Part shown: one piece after another, positions 36,797-46,394 of the stretch
How positions within the stretch are numbered: position 1 is the stretch's first letter
How the letters are laid out: each line of letters opens with the position of its first letter
From: Psychroserpens sp. Hel_I_66
Lineage (GTDB): Bacteria > Bacteroidota > Bacteroidia > Flavobacteriales > Flavobacteriaceae
DNA length: 64,000 nucleotides
Reading direction: 5' to 3'
Assembly (NCBI RefSeq): GCF_000799465.1
Contig: NZ_JUGU01000001.1
Coordinates: forward strand, 1,054,001-1,118,000
Notes under the pieces: model-generated
What the model was told of the DNA's origin: nothing
Database searches by the model: none
The model's input: only the letters and a program-made list of their open reading frames with translations
Position numbers and translations under genes: made by a program

Positions 36797-37292
36797 AAAA
36801 AGCAATTCTAGAAGTATAATTAATGGGAGTTTAATAGGTGTTTTAATATCTATTACTCCTATTTTTTTTTACTCATACATTTATGTTCCTGAAACAAAAA
36901 TTTGGGAAAATTTAATTTTTACATATGATAGTGGTTATTATGAAGATGTGAGGACTAGTTTTTGGATGATAATGACTAAACTTATTCCATTATTTCTTTT
37001 ATTCATATGGTTTTTTACTTGTCGTCATTGGTGGTATCACGCTATTTTAGTTCCTATTTCAATGTATATATATCAATTGATAGGTACTATAAATGAAGAT
37101 GTAATTTTCTTTGATAATTTTGATTTAATGTATATGTTGCCAATAATGGCTATCGTTATACCTTCTATATATTTGATCAGAGCTAAAATGTTTAATAAAA
37201 TTAACGATGCCAACAAAACACTACAAGAATTAGAAGAAGAATTTAAGATGAAACCTAAAGGTGTTTGGGGTACTATCAAACAGTATTTTTAG
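36738..37292 (+). CDS. hypothetical membrane protein downstream of the exported peptide
   Basis: 184 residues as read from ATG 36738, though the first about 14 codons overlap the peptide ORF and a TTG at 36780 is possible. Hydrophobic segments are seen near residues 30-50 (GSLIGVLISITPIFFYSYIY), 80-92 (LIPLFLLFIWFFTC), 96-115 and 130-147 (YMLPIMAIVIPSIYLI). A soluble helical C-terminus follows (NDANKTLQELEEEFKM). The HWWYHAILVP motif is notable for aromatic and His residues. No family is recognised. The translational overlap suggests it works with the peptide, for example as its exporter, receptor or immunity partner, but that is inference. Confidence 0.7.
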   Translation: MDKLKLKSTKEKSKLLHTDKKSNSRSIINGSLIGVLISITPIFFYSYIYVPETKIWENLIFTYDSGYYEDVRTSFWMIMTKLIPLFLLFIWFFTCRHWWYHAILVPISMYIYQLIGTINEDVIFFDNFDLMYMLPIMAIVIPSIYLIRAKMFNKINDANKTLQELEEEFKMKPKGVWGTIKQYF

Positions 37293-37361
37293 TTTCAAAA
37301 CCACATAAATATTCATTAATCAAATAATTATTTGTAATTTGAGTTACCAATTAAAAATTCA

Positions 37362-38561
37362 ATGAGCGAATCGTTATCTCCGTTTACTAAAGCACAACTT
37401 TTACCACAAGAAGAAACCCTTGAAGTCTATAAAAAGAAGGGTGATTTATTTATTGGTATCCCAAAAGAAACCCATTTTCAAGAGAAGCGTGTCTGCTTAA
37501 CACCAGATGCTGTTCATGCATTGGTTTCTAACGGTCATCGCGTGATGATTGAGTCTGGAGCTGGTGAAGGTGCAAATTTTAAAGACAAATCTTATAGCGA
37601 AGCTGGCGCAGAAGTTACAAAGGATACTGCAAAAGTATTTTCTTGCCCAATGTTACTTAAGGTAGAACCGCCATCACTTGACGAAATAAAATTAATAAAT
37701 CCGCAAACACTCTTAATTTCTGCTTTACAACTTAAAACTCAAAGCAAAAGTTATTTTCAGGCTTTAGCTTCGAAACGTATTACAGCTTTAGCTTTTGAAT
37801 TCATAAAAGATGATGATGGAGCTTATCCTGCGGTGCGTTCATTAAGTGAAATTGCTGGAACTGCATCTATATTGATTGCAGCAGAACTATTATCAAATGT
37901 TAACGGTGGAAATGGTCTCATGTTTGGAAATATTAGTGGAGTTCCACCTACGGAAGTCGTTATTATTGGAGCAGGAACCGTTGGAGAGTTTGCAGCAAGA
38001 TCTGCTATTGGTCTTGGTGCCAATGTGAGAATTTTTGATAATTCAATTACAAAACTACGTTGCGTTCAAGCCAATTTAGGTCGTACGCTATACACCTCAA
38101 CATTACAACCAAAAAATCTAATTAAAGCTTTAAAACGATGTGATATTGCCATTGGTGCGGTACGAGGTAAAAATCGTTCTCCAATTATTGTTACAGAAAA
38201 AATGGTAGATGCCATGAAGACAGGATCTGTAATTATTGATGTAAGTATAGATATGGGTGGCTGTTTTGAGACCAGTGAAGTAACAAATCATGACAAACCT
38301 ACATTTGATTATAATGGAGTCACACATTATTGCGTTCCCAACATACCAGCCCGATATTCAAGATCTGCATCGGTATCTTTAAGTAATATATTTACGCCTT
38401 ACCTACTCAAAATCGCAGAAGATGGCGGTATAGAAAATGCCATTAGATTTGACCGCGGTTTAAAAAATGGGTTGTATTTTTACCACGGAATTTTAACAAA
38501 CAAATCTGTAGCCAATTGGTTTGACCTTGACTGCAGCGATGTCAACTTGTTGATTTTCTAA
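37362..38561 (+). CDS. ald: alanine dehydrogenase
   Basis: 399 residues, PntA-like alanine dehydrogenase (NAD) that interconverts pyruvate plus ammonia and alanine. N-terminal FIGIPKETHFQEKRVCLTPDAV holds the substrate Arg/Lys region, VESGAGEGANFKD-like segment and the Rossmann NAD loop EVVIIGAGTVGEFAARSA follow. The C-terminal part has VPNIPARYSRSASVSLSN, typical of Bacteroidetes-type enzymes that are longer than the 371-residue Bacillus form. It is followed by a small DUF4258-like gene. Confidence 0.93.
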   Translation: MSESLSPFTKAQLLPQEETLEVYKKKGDLFIGIPKETHFQEKRVCLTPDAVHALVSNGHRVMIESGAGEGANFKDKSYSEAGAEVTKDTAKVFSCPMLLKVEPPSLDEIKLINPQTLLISALQLKTQSKSYFQALASKRITALAFEFIKDDDGAYPAVRSLSEIAGTASILIAAELLSNVNGGNGLMFGNISGVPPTEVVIIGAGTVGEFAARSAIGLGANVRIFDNSITKLRCVQANLGRTLYTSTLQPKNLIKALKRCDIAIGAVRGKNRSPIIVTEKMVDAMKTGSVIIDVSIDMGGCFETSEVTNHDKPTFDYNGVTHYCVPNIPARYSRSASVSLSNIFTPYLLKIAEDGGIENAIRFDRGLKNGLYFYHGILTNKSVANWFDLDCSDVNLLIF

Positions 38562-38578
38562 AAAATCTAAATACTTAT

Positions 38579-38950
38579 ATGAAATTAATTCATCGAATTG
38601 GTTACTATTTGGGAGGATTCTCAATTGGACTAATACTTCTTGCGTTTTTTCTGGGTGGAAAAAAAACATCCTGTGCCTATGGGCCAAATGCGAGAACTAT
38701 CAAAAATATTACGATTAAGAAACGATTTTATTCCGAAGAAACTAAAGTTACGATGGATAATTATGATCTTGATTCTTTATCCATTTCCGAATTAATACAA
38801 ACGAGTAGTGTCAATTTTTCAAAAAGCGATACCAAATCAGATTCTTGTAAAACCTATCTTTTAGAAAGTGAATTAAATGATAAGGATGTTGAACTTTGGG
38901 TGAGAAATTGCGACTCAAGTGCTACAATTCAATCTATTTTACTAAAATAA
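38579..38950 (+). CDS. DUF4258-like membrane-anchored small protein
   Basis: 123 residues. One N-terminal membrane segment (RIGYYLGGFSIGLILLAFFLG) precedes a basic-Cys patch (GKKTSCAYGPNARTIKNI), then ELIQTSSVNFSKSDTKSDSCKTY and VELWVRNCDSSATIQ. The pattern matches what I recall as DUF4258 proteins beside alanine dehydrogenase in flavobacteria; the domain name is from memory. Three cytoplasm-facing or periplasmic Cys are present. Function unknown. It starts 18 bases after the ald stop, so it is probably co-transcribed. Confidence 0.7.
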   Translation: MKLIHRIGYYLGGFSIGLILLAFFLGGKKTSCAYGPNARTIKNITIKKRFYSEETKVTMDNYDLDSLSISELIQTSSVNFSKSDTKSDSCKTYLLESELNDKDVELWVRNCDSSATIQSILLK

Positions 38951-38988
38951 AAAAAGCCATCATTAGAATTGAATTCTAATAATGGCTT
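38944..38988 (-). terminator. intrinsic terminator of the giant pectate-lyase-like gene
   Basis: Arms AAGCCATCATTAGAATT (38954-38970) and AATTCTAATAATGGCTT (38972-38988) pair over 17 positions with one wobble on the minus strand, and a T-rich run follows on that strand (TTTTTTTATTTT). It faces the plus-strand DUF4258-like gene end. Confidence 0.82.
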
Positions 38989-39014
38989 ACAATAAAAATT
39001 AAACTAACTAATTA

Positions 39015-42000
39015 TCATCTTATTGGTATTTGTTTTATCAAACTTTTGTCGTCATACAGTAATTGAACTATATATACACCTCTTGCAAAGTTTGAAACAT
39101 CTAGTTCTTTAGTCATTTCAGATTCTGTTTCGGAATACACTTGATCCAATCTCTCGGTATATAAAACTTTACCTCTCATGCTATAAACATTATAAGACAA
39201 AGGGTTTATGGACTGTAATCCTTCTATTTTCACTTTTAATTGATCTGTGTTTTGATCTTGAAATATTATAACATCAAATTCATCACTGTCTACCGGTAAT
39301 TCTACAGTACTACATTGTTCAACATAAACTACAATAGTATCTTCATCGCTATCTAAAGCATTATACACTAGAACTGAGTACTCGGTGTCCTCATTTGGAG
39401 AGACTTCGATGCTTTGTGTTGTTTCTCCTGTACTCCAAAGATATTCTTCTCCTCCATTTGCTGTTAACGTAACAGTTTCTTGATTGCAAATTGTGACATC
39501 CTCGCCTGCATCTGCCTCAACAATTTCTACAACGTTTACCACTACTGCTTTGGTATCCTCACAATTGTTTATAAAGCCTGTGACCTCAAATGTTGTCGTT
39601 ACTGAAGGACTTACTGCTATATTTGGTTGGGTCGCTCCATTATTCCATAAGTAAGAATTTGCTCCAGATGCAGATAAGGTAACAAATTCACCCTCTAAAA
39701 TCATGACATCTCCTCCATTAGCAATAACTACATTAGGATTAGGATTTACATTTACTGTAACATCGGCATTTCCTTCAAAATCTCCAATAGTAATGGTTAC
39801 ACTAAAAACTTGAGTATTAGTAGGATTTACAGTTATACTTTGAGTTGTTTCTCCAGTACTCCAGAGATAGCTATCTCCTTCAGTAGCAGTTAATGTCGTT
39901 TCATATCCTTGACAAATTGTTTGATTTGCACCAGCACTGACTATATAAGAGACTGTCACCAAAACCTCATCTGTTGATTCACATCCATTAATGAATCCTG
40001 TGACAGAATAACTTACTGTAGCATTTGGTGATACACTAATTGATGCTGTCGTTTCTCCTGTGCTCCATAAATATGTATCTGCTCCATTGGCGGTTAAAAC
40101 TATTGACTCACCATCCAAAATAGCTACATCTTCTCCAGCGCTAAAACCTGATAGATCTGTTATAGATACAATCACTTCATCTTGATCTGATGCACTACCA
40201 AAACTATTAAAGGCTATCACCGTATATGTTGTGGTCTCGCTTGGTGACACTTCTATAGAAGCTGTCGTTTCTCCTGTACTCCACTCATAAGTTGATCCAC
40301 CAGTCGCAGTCAAGGTGGTTGAATTTCCGAAGCAAATCTCAACATCTGCTCCCGCGTTAGCTGTAACATTTTCTATTTCTACTGAAACAATAACGTCATC
40401 ACTGGACTCACATCCATTGGAAATTCCAGTAACGGAATAAGTTGTTGTCACATTCGGGCTCACTGTAATAGATGCTGTTGTTTCTCCTGTGTTCCATAAA
40501 TATTCGTCCGCACCATTTGCAGTCAATACCGTAGATTCTCCTTCGGTGATCGTAACATCTGATCCTGCGGAAGTGTTTGGTAATTCATTTACGTTAACAA
40601 TAACATCATCTTCGTCTGACATACTGCCTGAACTATTGTAAGCTATAACAGAGTAAATTGTTGTTTCGCTTGGTGAAACCTCTATAGTTGAGCTTGTCTC
40701 ACCAGTATTCCATAAATAAGAACTCCCTCCTGTTGCTGTTAAAGTTATTGAATTTCCGAAGCAAATCTCAACATCTGCACCCGCGTTAGCTGAAACATTC
40801 TCCATTTCTACGGAAACGATAATGTCATCACTGGACTCACATCCATTGGAAATTCCAGTAACGGAATATGTTGTTGTCATATACGGGCTCACTGTAATAG
40901 ATGCTGTTGTTTCTCCTGTGCTCCATAAATATTCGTCCGCACCATTTGCAGTCAATACCGTAGATTCTCCTTCGGTGATCGTAACATCTGATCCAGCGGA
41001 AATGTTTGGTAATTCATTGACGGTTACGGTAACATCATCTTCGTCTGACATACTGCCTGAACTATTGTAAGCTATAACAGAGAAAATTGTTGTTTCACTT
41101 GGTGAAACCTCTATAGTTGAACTTGTCTCACCAGTATTCCATAAATAAGAACTCCCTCCTGTTGCTGTTAAAGTTATTGAATTTCCGAAGCAAATCTCAA
41201 CATCTGCTCCCGCGTAAGCTGTAACATTTTCTGTTTCTACGGAAACGATAATGTCATCACTGGACTCACATCCATTGGAAATTCCAGTAACGGAATATGT
41301 TGTTGTCATATACGGGCTCACTGTAATAGATGCTGTTGTTTCTCCTGTGCTCCATAAATATTCGTCCGCACCATTTGCAGTCAATACCGTAGATTCTCCT
41401 TCGGTGATCGTAACATCTGATCCAGCGGAAATGTTTGGTAATTCATTGACGTTAACAATAACATCATCTTCGTCTGAACAGCTATTTGTGGTCACTTCCA
41501 CAGAGTACGTTGTTGTTTCTTCAGGATTTACTGTTATGGATTGTGTTGTTTCTCCAGTGCTCCAAAGATAATCTGTTCCACCCGAAGCTGTTAATGTAGC
41601 TGTGTTTCCGAAGCAAATTGTAACATCTTCACCAGCATTGGCTGATGGTATTTCATTTACAGTTACTGTTACGCTATCGCCATCTGTATTATTACCAGAT
41701 GCACTAAATGCAGTTACGGTATATATTGTTGTTTCTGTTGGATACACTTCTATTGACGCTGTGGTTTCGCCTGTGCTCCACTCATAAGTTGCTCCTCCTG
41801 TTGCTGTTAATGTTGTTGTTTGTCCTGTACAAACCTCCGTGTCAGCTCCAGCATTAGCATTGACACTGTCATCTAGCAAAAAAACAGTTACGGTATCTGT
41901 GTTTTCACAATTGTTTGTTGTTCCATTTACAAAATAAGATGTATCGAGCAATGGATTAACAATTATACTTTGAGTTGTTTCTCCTGTACTCCAAAGATAT

Positions 42001-43928
42001 GTGTCTGCTCCTGTTGCTGTTAATGTGGCACTTTGACCTTCAAAAATGGTTTGGTCTTCTCCTGCATCAACCGTAGGAACTTCACTTACGGTAACAGCAA
42101 CTTGATCTTGGCTAGAACACGCATTTTGAAATACTTCAACTGTATATGTTGTTGAGCCAGTTGGAGTCACAGTAATAGTTGCGCTTGTAGCGCCTGTACT
42201 CCATTGGTAGGTTGTGCCTCCTGTAGCTGTAAGTGTTACTTGAGAACCTAGGCAAATCTCTTGGTCTGGTCCTGCATTTGCTATTGGCACCTCATATACT
42301 GTTATTGTTATCTCATCTTGGGTGGTGGAACCATCTATATGCGTTCCTGTTACGGTGTAAGTAGTTGTCGAATCTGGAGAGATTTCTAAGGTTGGAGTGG
42401 TTTCTCCTGTATTCCAAAGATATGAATCTGCTCCAGATGCTGTTAGTACTCTAGTTTCTCCTTGGCAAAGAGCTTCTGTATTAGCTATAATAATAACTTG
42501 ACTACCAGCGTTCTCTGCTGAGCTGCCATCTACACCGTTTAAGTAATCTTCTAATTCTGTGTAACCATTATTATTAGAATCTGATTGACCGTTATTATTT
42601 AAGTTATTAAATCGGTTAAGCTCCCAAACATCAGGCATACCATCATTATCTGTATCAAAATCATCAGGTCTTGTATTGTTCGGTAAAGTTGGTTGTACCC
42701 ACACTTTGTTTGACGGATTTGAACTAATACTATTTAAAACATTAGAAATTTTTAAAGTATCAAAACTATCTGCATACTCACCAAATGTGCCATCTTCATT
42801 TAAATAGCGGTTTGCACCTACGTCACTTGTAATATCTGTATAAGCCAATTCTGGTGATTTTAAAATTGGTGCTTGACCCAATAATTCGTGTTGAGTTGTT
42901 GTAAATCTATTTGCTGGTAGAGCCTGACCTTGATAGTAAAAGTCGGTCCACAGATCTCTATCATCTAACTGAGGTGTAGGATAAAATGTAGTATGATAAT
43001 TATTTGCTGTATAAATAATTGGTGTAGAGGGACTTTGTACTACGTTAGCCCTTTCAGTAGAACTGTAAGAACCTAACTTATAGTAATTACCAATATGATT
43101 AATCTTAGGAGAATTTTTGTTGGCATTAGCCAATCGATTTCCCCAATTAAAATATACGTTATTTATAAGATCCCATTGAAGATTACCGCCCATGTTAGGT
43201 GTTCTATGAGTGACATCTACAAAAAGATTGTTGCTAAAAGTCATATCTCCTCTTTCATAATTACCACCAAGACCTAAAATGATTTGAGTTGAGTTTTCAG
43301 AAAAAGTACATCTTTGGATTGTTATATTTTTTAAAGGACCGTAGTAAGAATCCATAGATATTGCTTGATCATCACAAAAGCTAAACGAACAGTGGTCAAA
43401 TATTAAACCGTCTGTACCATTAGATATAAAACCATTATGGTCATAAACATCGTTTTGACCGGTATAACTTCCGTTTCTAAATCTTATGTATCTCCAAATG
43501 CCATTATTGCATGGTTGACTTGAATTACCCATTTGAATCGGTTTCCCGCTAATGGTTATGCCTCCTTCTGGAGCAGTTTGTCCTGCAACGGTGAAATTTG
43601 AATTGGCAACTCCCAGTTCTAAAAGGCTAGTCAAGTTGATTCTACCGCTTACGTCAAAGACAATAGTTCTAGGCATGGTCATTAAGAGAGCATTTCGTAA
43701 ACTACCTGGTCCTGTTGGGTTGAGATTTGAAACTCTAACAACAACACCTCCTCGACCACCTGTAATAAATGCGCCAGCACCTTCTGCGGAAGGAAAAGCC
43801 AACTGCTGGGAAGACATGTTATAGGTTAATAATAAGAGGATAAAAGTCAAAATACTTTTTTGACAACATACTTTTTTGTATACCTTGATAGTAGGCAAGG
43901 TATAGCATAGGAAATTTGGGGACTTCAT
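39015..43928 (-). CDS. T9SS-exported pectate-lyase-like protein with about 15 Ig/PKD-like repeats
   Basis: 1637 residues. After an N-terminal hydrophobic export signal (ILTFILLLLTYNMSSQQ) comes a right-handed beta-helix of the pectate-lyase type, residues about 45-380: FPSAEGAGAFITGGRGG, GSLRNALLM, FDVSGRINLTSLLE, DHCSFSFCDDQAISM. A calcium-type DTDNDGMPDVWELNRFN linker follows. From about residue 480 to 1550 there are about 15 copies of a roughly 70-residue unit (NAGADVEICFGNSITL, ATGGSSYLWSTGETT, then IEVSPSETTIYSV). The C-terminus is a T9SS sorting domain ending KSLIKQIPIR. It should degrade or bind pectin- or alginate-like polysaccharide at the cell surface; the exact enzyme activity is inference. 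See the 429-bp duplication. Confidence 0.87.
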   Translation of the reverse strand: MKSPNFLCYTLPTIKVYKKVCCQKSILTFILLLLTYNMSSQQLAFPSAEGAGAFITGGRGGVVVRVSNLNPTGPGSLRNALLMTMPRTIVFDVSGRINLTSLLELGVANSNFTVAGQTAPEGGITISGKPIQMGNSSQPCNNGIWRYIRFRNGSYTGQNDVYDHNGFISNGTDGLIFDHCSFSFCDDQAISMDSYYGPLKNITIQRCTFSENSTQIILGLGGNYERGDMTFSNNLFVDVTHRTPNMGGNLQWDLINNVYFNWGNRLANANKNSPKINHIGNYYKLGSYSSTERANVVQSPSTPIIYTANNYHTTFYPTPQLDDRDLWTDFYYQGQALPANRFTTTQHELLGQAPILKSPELAYTDITSDVGANRYLNEDGTFGEYADSFDTLKISNVLNSISSNPSNKVWVQPTLPNNTRPDDFDTDNDGMPDVWELNRFNNLNNNGQSDSNNNGYTELEDYLNGVDGSSAENAGSQVIIIANTEALCQGETRVLTASGADSYLWNTGETTPTLEISPDSTTTYTVTGTHIDGSTTQDEITITVYEVPIANAGPDQEICLGSQVTLTATGGTTYQWSTGATSATITVTPTGSTTYTVEVFQNACSSQDQVAVTVSEVPTVDAGEDQTIFEGQSATLTATGADTYLWSTGETTQSIIVNPLLDTSYFVNGTTNNCENTDTVTVFLLDDSVNANAGADTEVCTGQTTTLTATGGATYEWSTGETTASIEVYPTETTIYTVTAFSASGNNTDGDSVTVTVNEIPSANAGEDVTICFGNTATLTASGGTDYLWSTGETTQSITVNPEETTTYSVEVTTNSCSDEDDVIVNVNELPNISAGSDVTITEGESTVLTANGADEYLWSTGETTASITVSPYMTTTYSVTGISNGCESSDDIIVSVETENVTAYAGADVEICFGNSITLTATGGSSYLWNTGETSSTIEVSPSETTIFSVIAYNSSGSMSDEDDVTVTVNELPNISAGSDVTITEGESTVLTANGADEYLWSTGETTASITVSPYMTTTYSVTGISNGCESSDDIIVSVEMENVSANAGADVEICFGNSITLTATGGSSYLWNTGETSSTIEVSPSETTIYSVIAYNSSGSMSDEDDVIVNVNELPNTSAGSDVTITEGESTVLTANGADEYLWNTGETTASITVSPNVTTTYSVTGISNGCESSDDVIVSVEIENVTANAGADVEICFGNSTTLTATGGSTYEWSTGETTASIEVSPSETTTYTVIAFNSFGSASDQDEVIVSITDLSGFSAGEDVAILDGESIVLTANGADTYLWSTGETTASISVSPNATVSYSVTGFINGCESTDEVLVTVSYIVSAGANQTICQGYETTLTATEGDSYLWSTGETTQSITVNPTNTQVFSVTITIGDFEGNADVTVNVNPNPNVVIANGGDVMILEGEFVTLSASGANSYLWNNGATQPNIAVSPSVTTTFEVTGFINNCEDTKAVVVNVVEIVEADAGEDVTICNQETVTLTANGGEEYLWSTGETTQSIEVSPNEDTEYSVLVYNALDSDEDTIVVYVEQCSTVELPVDSDEFDVIIFQDQNTDQLKVKIEGLQSINPLSYNVYSMRGKVLYTERLDQVYSETESEMTKELDVSNFARGVYIVQLLYDDKSLIKQIPIR
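40390..41480. repeat. 429-bp tandem duplication within the giant gene
   Basis: The string ACTGGACTCACATCCATTGG occurs at 40401, 40830 and 41259, spaced exactly 429 bases (143 codons, two Ig-like units). Flanking sequence is almost identical between copies 2 and 3 and slightly diverged in copy 1. A long, nearly identical direct repeat in a coding region, in frame. Confidence 0.9.
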
Positions 43929-44270
43929 TTGCTATTAAATTTTGGGGACTTAATAATGATGACAATCTATATAACTTTTTCCTATAAATACGTTAAAAAC
44001 ACCTATTATTCGATGTAGTGTATGTATTTTGAAGTAATATTCTTACATTTATGTTTTTTAAAATATCTGAGTGCAAAAGAAAATCTGTTCGTTTTCTATT
44101 TAAAACTAATGTAGTTCATTGGATAAAAAACTTCTATGAAATTTTTTTATAAAGGTTCTTGAAATTCATTCAAATAGATTATTTGAAATTTATACCCAAA
44201 TTGAATCCATTTAAAATTTACGAAAAAAATAGAAAGTTGTTTAGCGAATAAAAAGTTGAATTAAGATAAA
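43929..44270. other. gene-free AT-rich spacer upstream of the giant gene
   Basis: 342 bases between the start of the pectate-lyase-like gene and the end of the methyltransferase gene. AAATTTGGGGACTT (43912-43925, inside the gene's first codons) is repeated as AAATTTTGGGGACTT at 43938-43952. No TAnnTTTG box in the right orientation, terminator or ORF with support was found. Confidence 0.45.
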
Positions 44271-45086
44271 TTAGAGTTTTGTAAAAATATATTCATTACA
44301 TCCATAACCTTTACCATTAGTTTTTAGTTTCTCTAATCTATAATTTCTATCTCTATAAAAGTCAAATATGAATTCAGGTGTAGCAACTTCAAAAGGAAAA
44401 CCACCAACCCAGTCAATTAAATCATAATGTGGAGACATTCCTCTATTATTTTTTGAAAGCTTCCATGTATGCAACATATTACCTCTAAAGAATAAATCAT
44501 AAGTAAAAATCTTGCCCCAAATTTTAATATAACAAAATGTAACTATAAAAAATTTAAAGAATTTAGGAGATTTAACATAGGTAGATTTTATCTTATGCCA
44601 AATCTTCGATCTATTACCTTGATCATTATAAATTGCAATAAATAAAGTCCCATTTTTTTTAACATTAGCATCAACGTTAGCAAGGGCTACATTCATATTA
44701 CCCGTATGATGCAATACACCCCAAGAGTAAACTATGTCAAACTCACCAAGGCTTTTCATATAATCCTCATCTAAAACTGACGCTTGCTCTACATTCCAAA
44801 GCAAATCATCCTTAAAATACTTTTCTTTTAAATATTTTGTGCATTCAACCGATTGTTCATCATAATCAAAAGAAAAAACCTCAGCACCCATTTTTCTTGC
44901 AACTAAAGAAGATAATCCACTGCCACTACCAGCGTCTAAAAAGCGTTTTCCAGTTAAATCTGTTTTACCTAGCATAGTAATTAACCCTCTTTTTGAGTCC
45001 TCTATTCTCTCATCATTTAAACAATTTAAAAAGTTCCTCCAGTTGTTTCCAAATTTAAAACGTGTTTTTTGGTCTCTTTCTTCCAT
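44271..45086 (-). CDS. class I SAM-dependent methyltransferase
   Basis: 271 residues with a class I methyltransferase core at residues about 45-150: GKRFLDAGSGSGLSSLVARK is the SAM-binding motif I, VFSFDYDEQSVECTKYLKE motif II, and DIVYSWGVLHHTGNM motif IV/V with the HH pair often seen. The C-terminal half (KFFIVTFCYIKIWGKIF, FPFEVATPEFIFDFYRDRNY) is of unknown role. It may methylate a sugar or lipid; it lies at the left border of the polysaccharide locus but is divergent from it, so its membership is uncertain. Confidence 0.85.
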   Translation of the reverse strand: MEERDQKTRFKFGNNWRNFLNCLNDERIEDSKRGLITMLGKTDLTGKRFLDAGSGSGLSSLVARKMGAEVFSFDYDEQSVECTKYLKEKYFKDDLLWNVEQASVLDEDYMKSLGEFDIVYSWGVLHHTGNMNVALANVDANVKKNGTLFIAIYNDQGNRSKIWHKIKSTYVKSPKFFKFFIVTFCYIKIWGKIFTYDLFFRGNMLHTWKLSKNNRGMSPHYDLIDWVGGFPFEVATPEFIFDFYRDRNYRLEKLKTNGKGYGCNEYIFTKL

Positions 45087-45322
45087 TATTAAAATTTATT
45101 TCAAGTTAATTTTTACTATATGTAAAACAGTGTCTTTCAAAAATAATCTAAATATCTATAATACAGTTAATTAAATTTAGATAAAATAATATAACTATAT
45201 ATGGTATTTAAATGTTCAAATAATCATTTTCTGAATTTTAAACAAACAAATTCACTTAGCTCCTCAGTAATTTTTTTTTTATAATTTTGCTCTCTGATTT
45301 TTATTAAAAACAGCCTCAAATC

Positions 45323-46351
45323 ATGACTGAAAAACAAGCAATTAAAATTGATCCCAAGATCAGTATAATTGTACCAGTTTATAACGTAGAAAAATATCTA
45401 GAAAAATGTATTGATAGTATAATTAACCAATCATACAAGGAATTGGAAATTATTCTTATCAACGATGGGTCAATTGATAAAAGTGGTGAGATTTGTAATT
45501 ATTACTCAAAAAAAGATAATAGAGTATTAGTTATCCATCAAGAAAACCAAGGTCAAAGTAGCGCTAGAAATAATGGTTTAAATATAGCTTCTGGAAGCTA
45601 CATTGGGTTTGTTGACAGTGATGACTGGATAGAACCAGATATGTACAAAACAATGATAGATCTTGCTTTGGTACACGACTTGGATATTGCAGAATGTAGT
45701 ATTGATGTATCTGGTAAAAAGAAAAATGAGATTGATAAGAGAAATATAGAAATAGAAACCGTTAGGAATGCGATAAAGCGAATTCTAAAAACTACACAAT
45801 TTTCAGTTTGTACAAAATTATTCAGGAAATCTGTAATCGCTAATTCTCGATTTTTGCTTAATAGAACATCAGAAGATGCGCTTTTCGTAGTTAACAACAT
45901 CCCTAAAGCTAATAAAATAGGCTTTTATAATTTTCCTTTTTACAATTATAGACCAAATCCCCAAGGCACAACTAAAAGCCAATATAATCTTAAACGTTTT
46001 GATGATGCTATAAGTTCTTGTTTCTTTGTTAAAGAAAGGCTTATGCCATTGGCTACAAATTCTATAGAATCTAGCTTAAGTTCAATTGACCATGAATTGA
46101 TTACTGAAATTAAAGGGTTTTTGTTAAGAGAACTTATGTTTCATTATAAAATGCTTAATTATAATTCTACTTTAGATCATAACTATATACACCGTAAGCG
46201 ATTGAAACAGTTAATAAACGATAATTATTTTAAAGGTGAAAACCAAGATTTTTACTTAAGACTTGCTTATTACCTTTCGGTCAATTCTTTTGAAGTTGTA
46301 ATAAATCTAAATAAATTGAAACATAGGCTTTTTAAAACAAATCCTTTTTAA
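45323..46351 (+). CDS. glycosyltransferase family 2
   Basis: 342 residues with the GT-A fold of family 2: ISIIVPVYNVEKYLEKCIDSI, the nucleotide-binding ILINDGSIDKSGEICNYY, and the metal-binding DxD-type FVDSDDWIEPDMYKTM. The C-terminal about 150 residues are helical and likely select the acceptor. It is the first gene of the plus-strand polysaccharide locus, preceded by an AT-rich divergent promoter region with TAATTTTG at 45282. Donor and acceptor sugars cannot be told. Confidence 0.9.
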   Translation: MTEKQAIKIDPKISIIVPVYNVEKYLEKCIDSIINQSYKELEIILINDGSIDKSGEICNYYSKKDNRVLVIHQENQGQSSARNNGLNIASGSYIGFVDSDDWIEPDMYKTMIDLALVHDLDIAECSIDVSGKKKNEIDKRNIEIETVRNAIKRILKTTQFSVCTKLFRKSVIANSRFLLNRTSEDALFVVNNIPKANKIGFYNFPFYNYRPNPQGTTKSQYNLKRFDDAISSCFFVKERLMPLATNSIESSLSSIDHELITEIKGFLLRELMFHYKMLNYNSTLDHNYIHRKRLKQLINDNYFKGENQDFYLRLAYYLSVNSFEVVINLNKLKHRLFKTNPF

Positions 46352-46394
46352 TAGTTTTTAATTTATATTTTCGCATCTTAATTTAACACGCAAA

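Noticed and set aside
40822-41571. Two long plus-strand ORFs (40822-41070 and 41251-41571) that are nearly identical
   Set aside because: They are antisense frames of the duplicated Ig-like repeats of the minus-strand gene; their similarity just reflects the 429-bp duplication.
39015-42540. Regularly spaced similar segments resembling a CRISPR array
   Set aside because: The period is about 210 or 429 bases and stays in frame, so these are protein repeats, not 30-40-base repeats with unique spacers; no cas genes are present.
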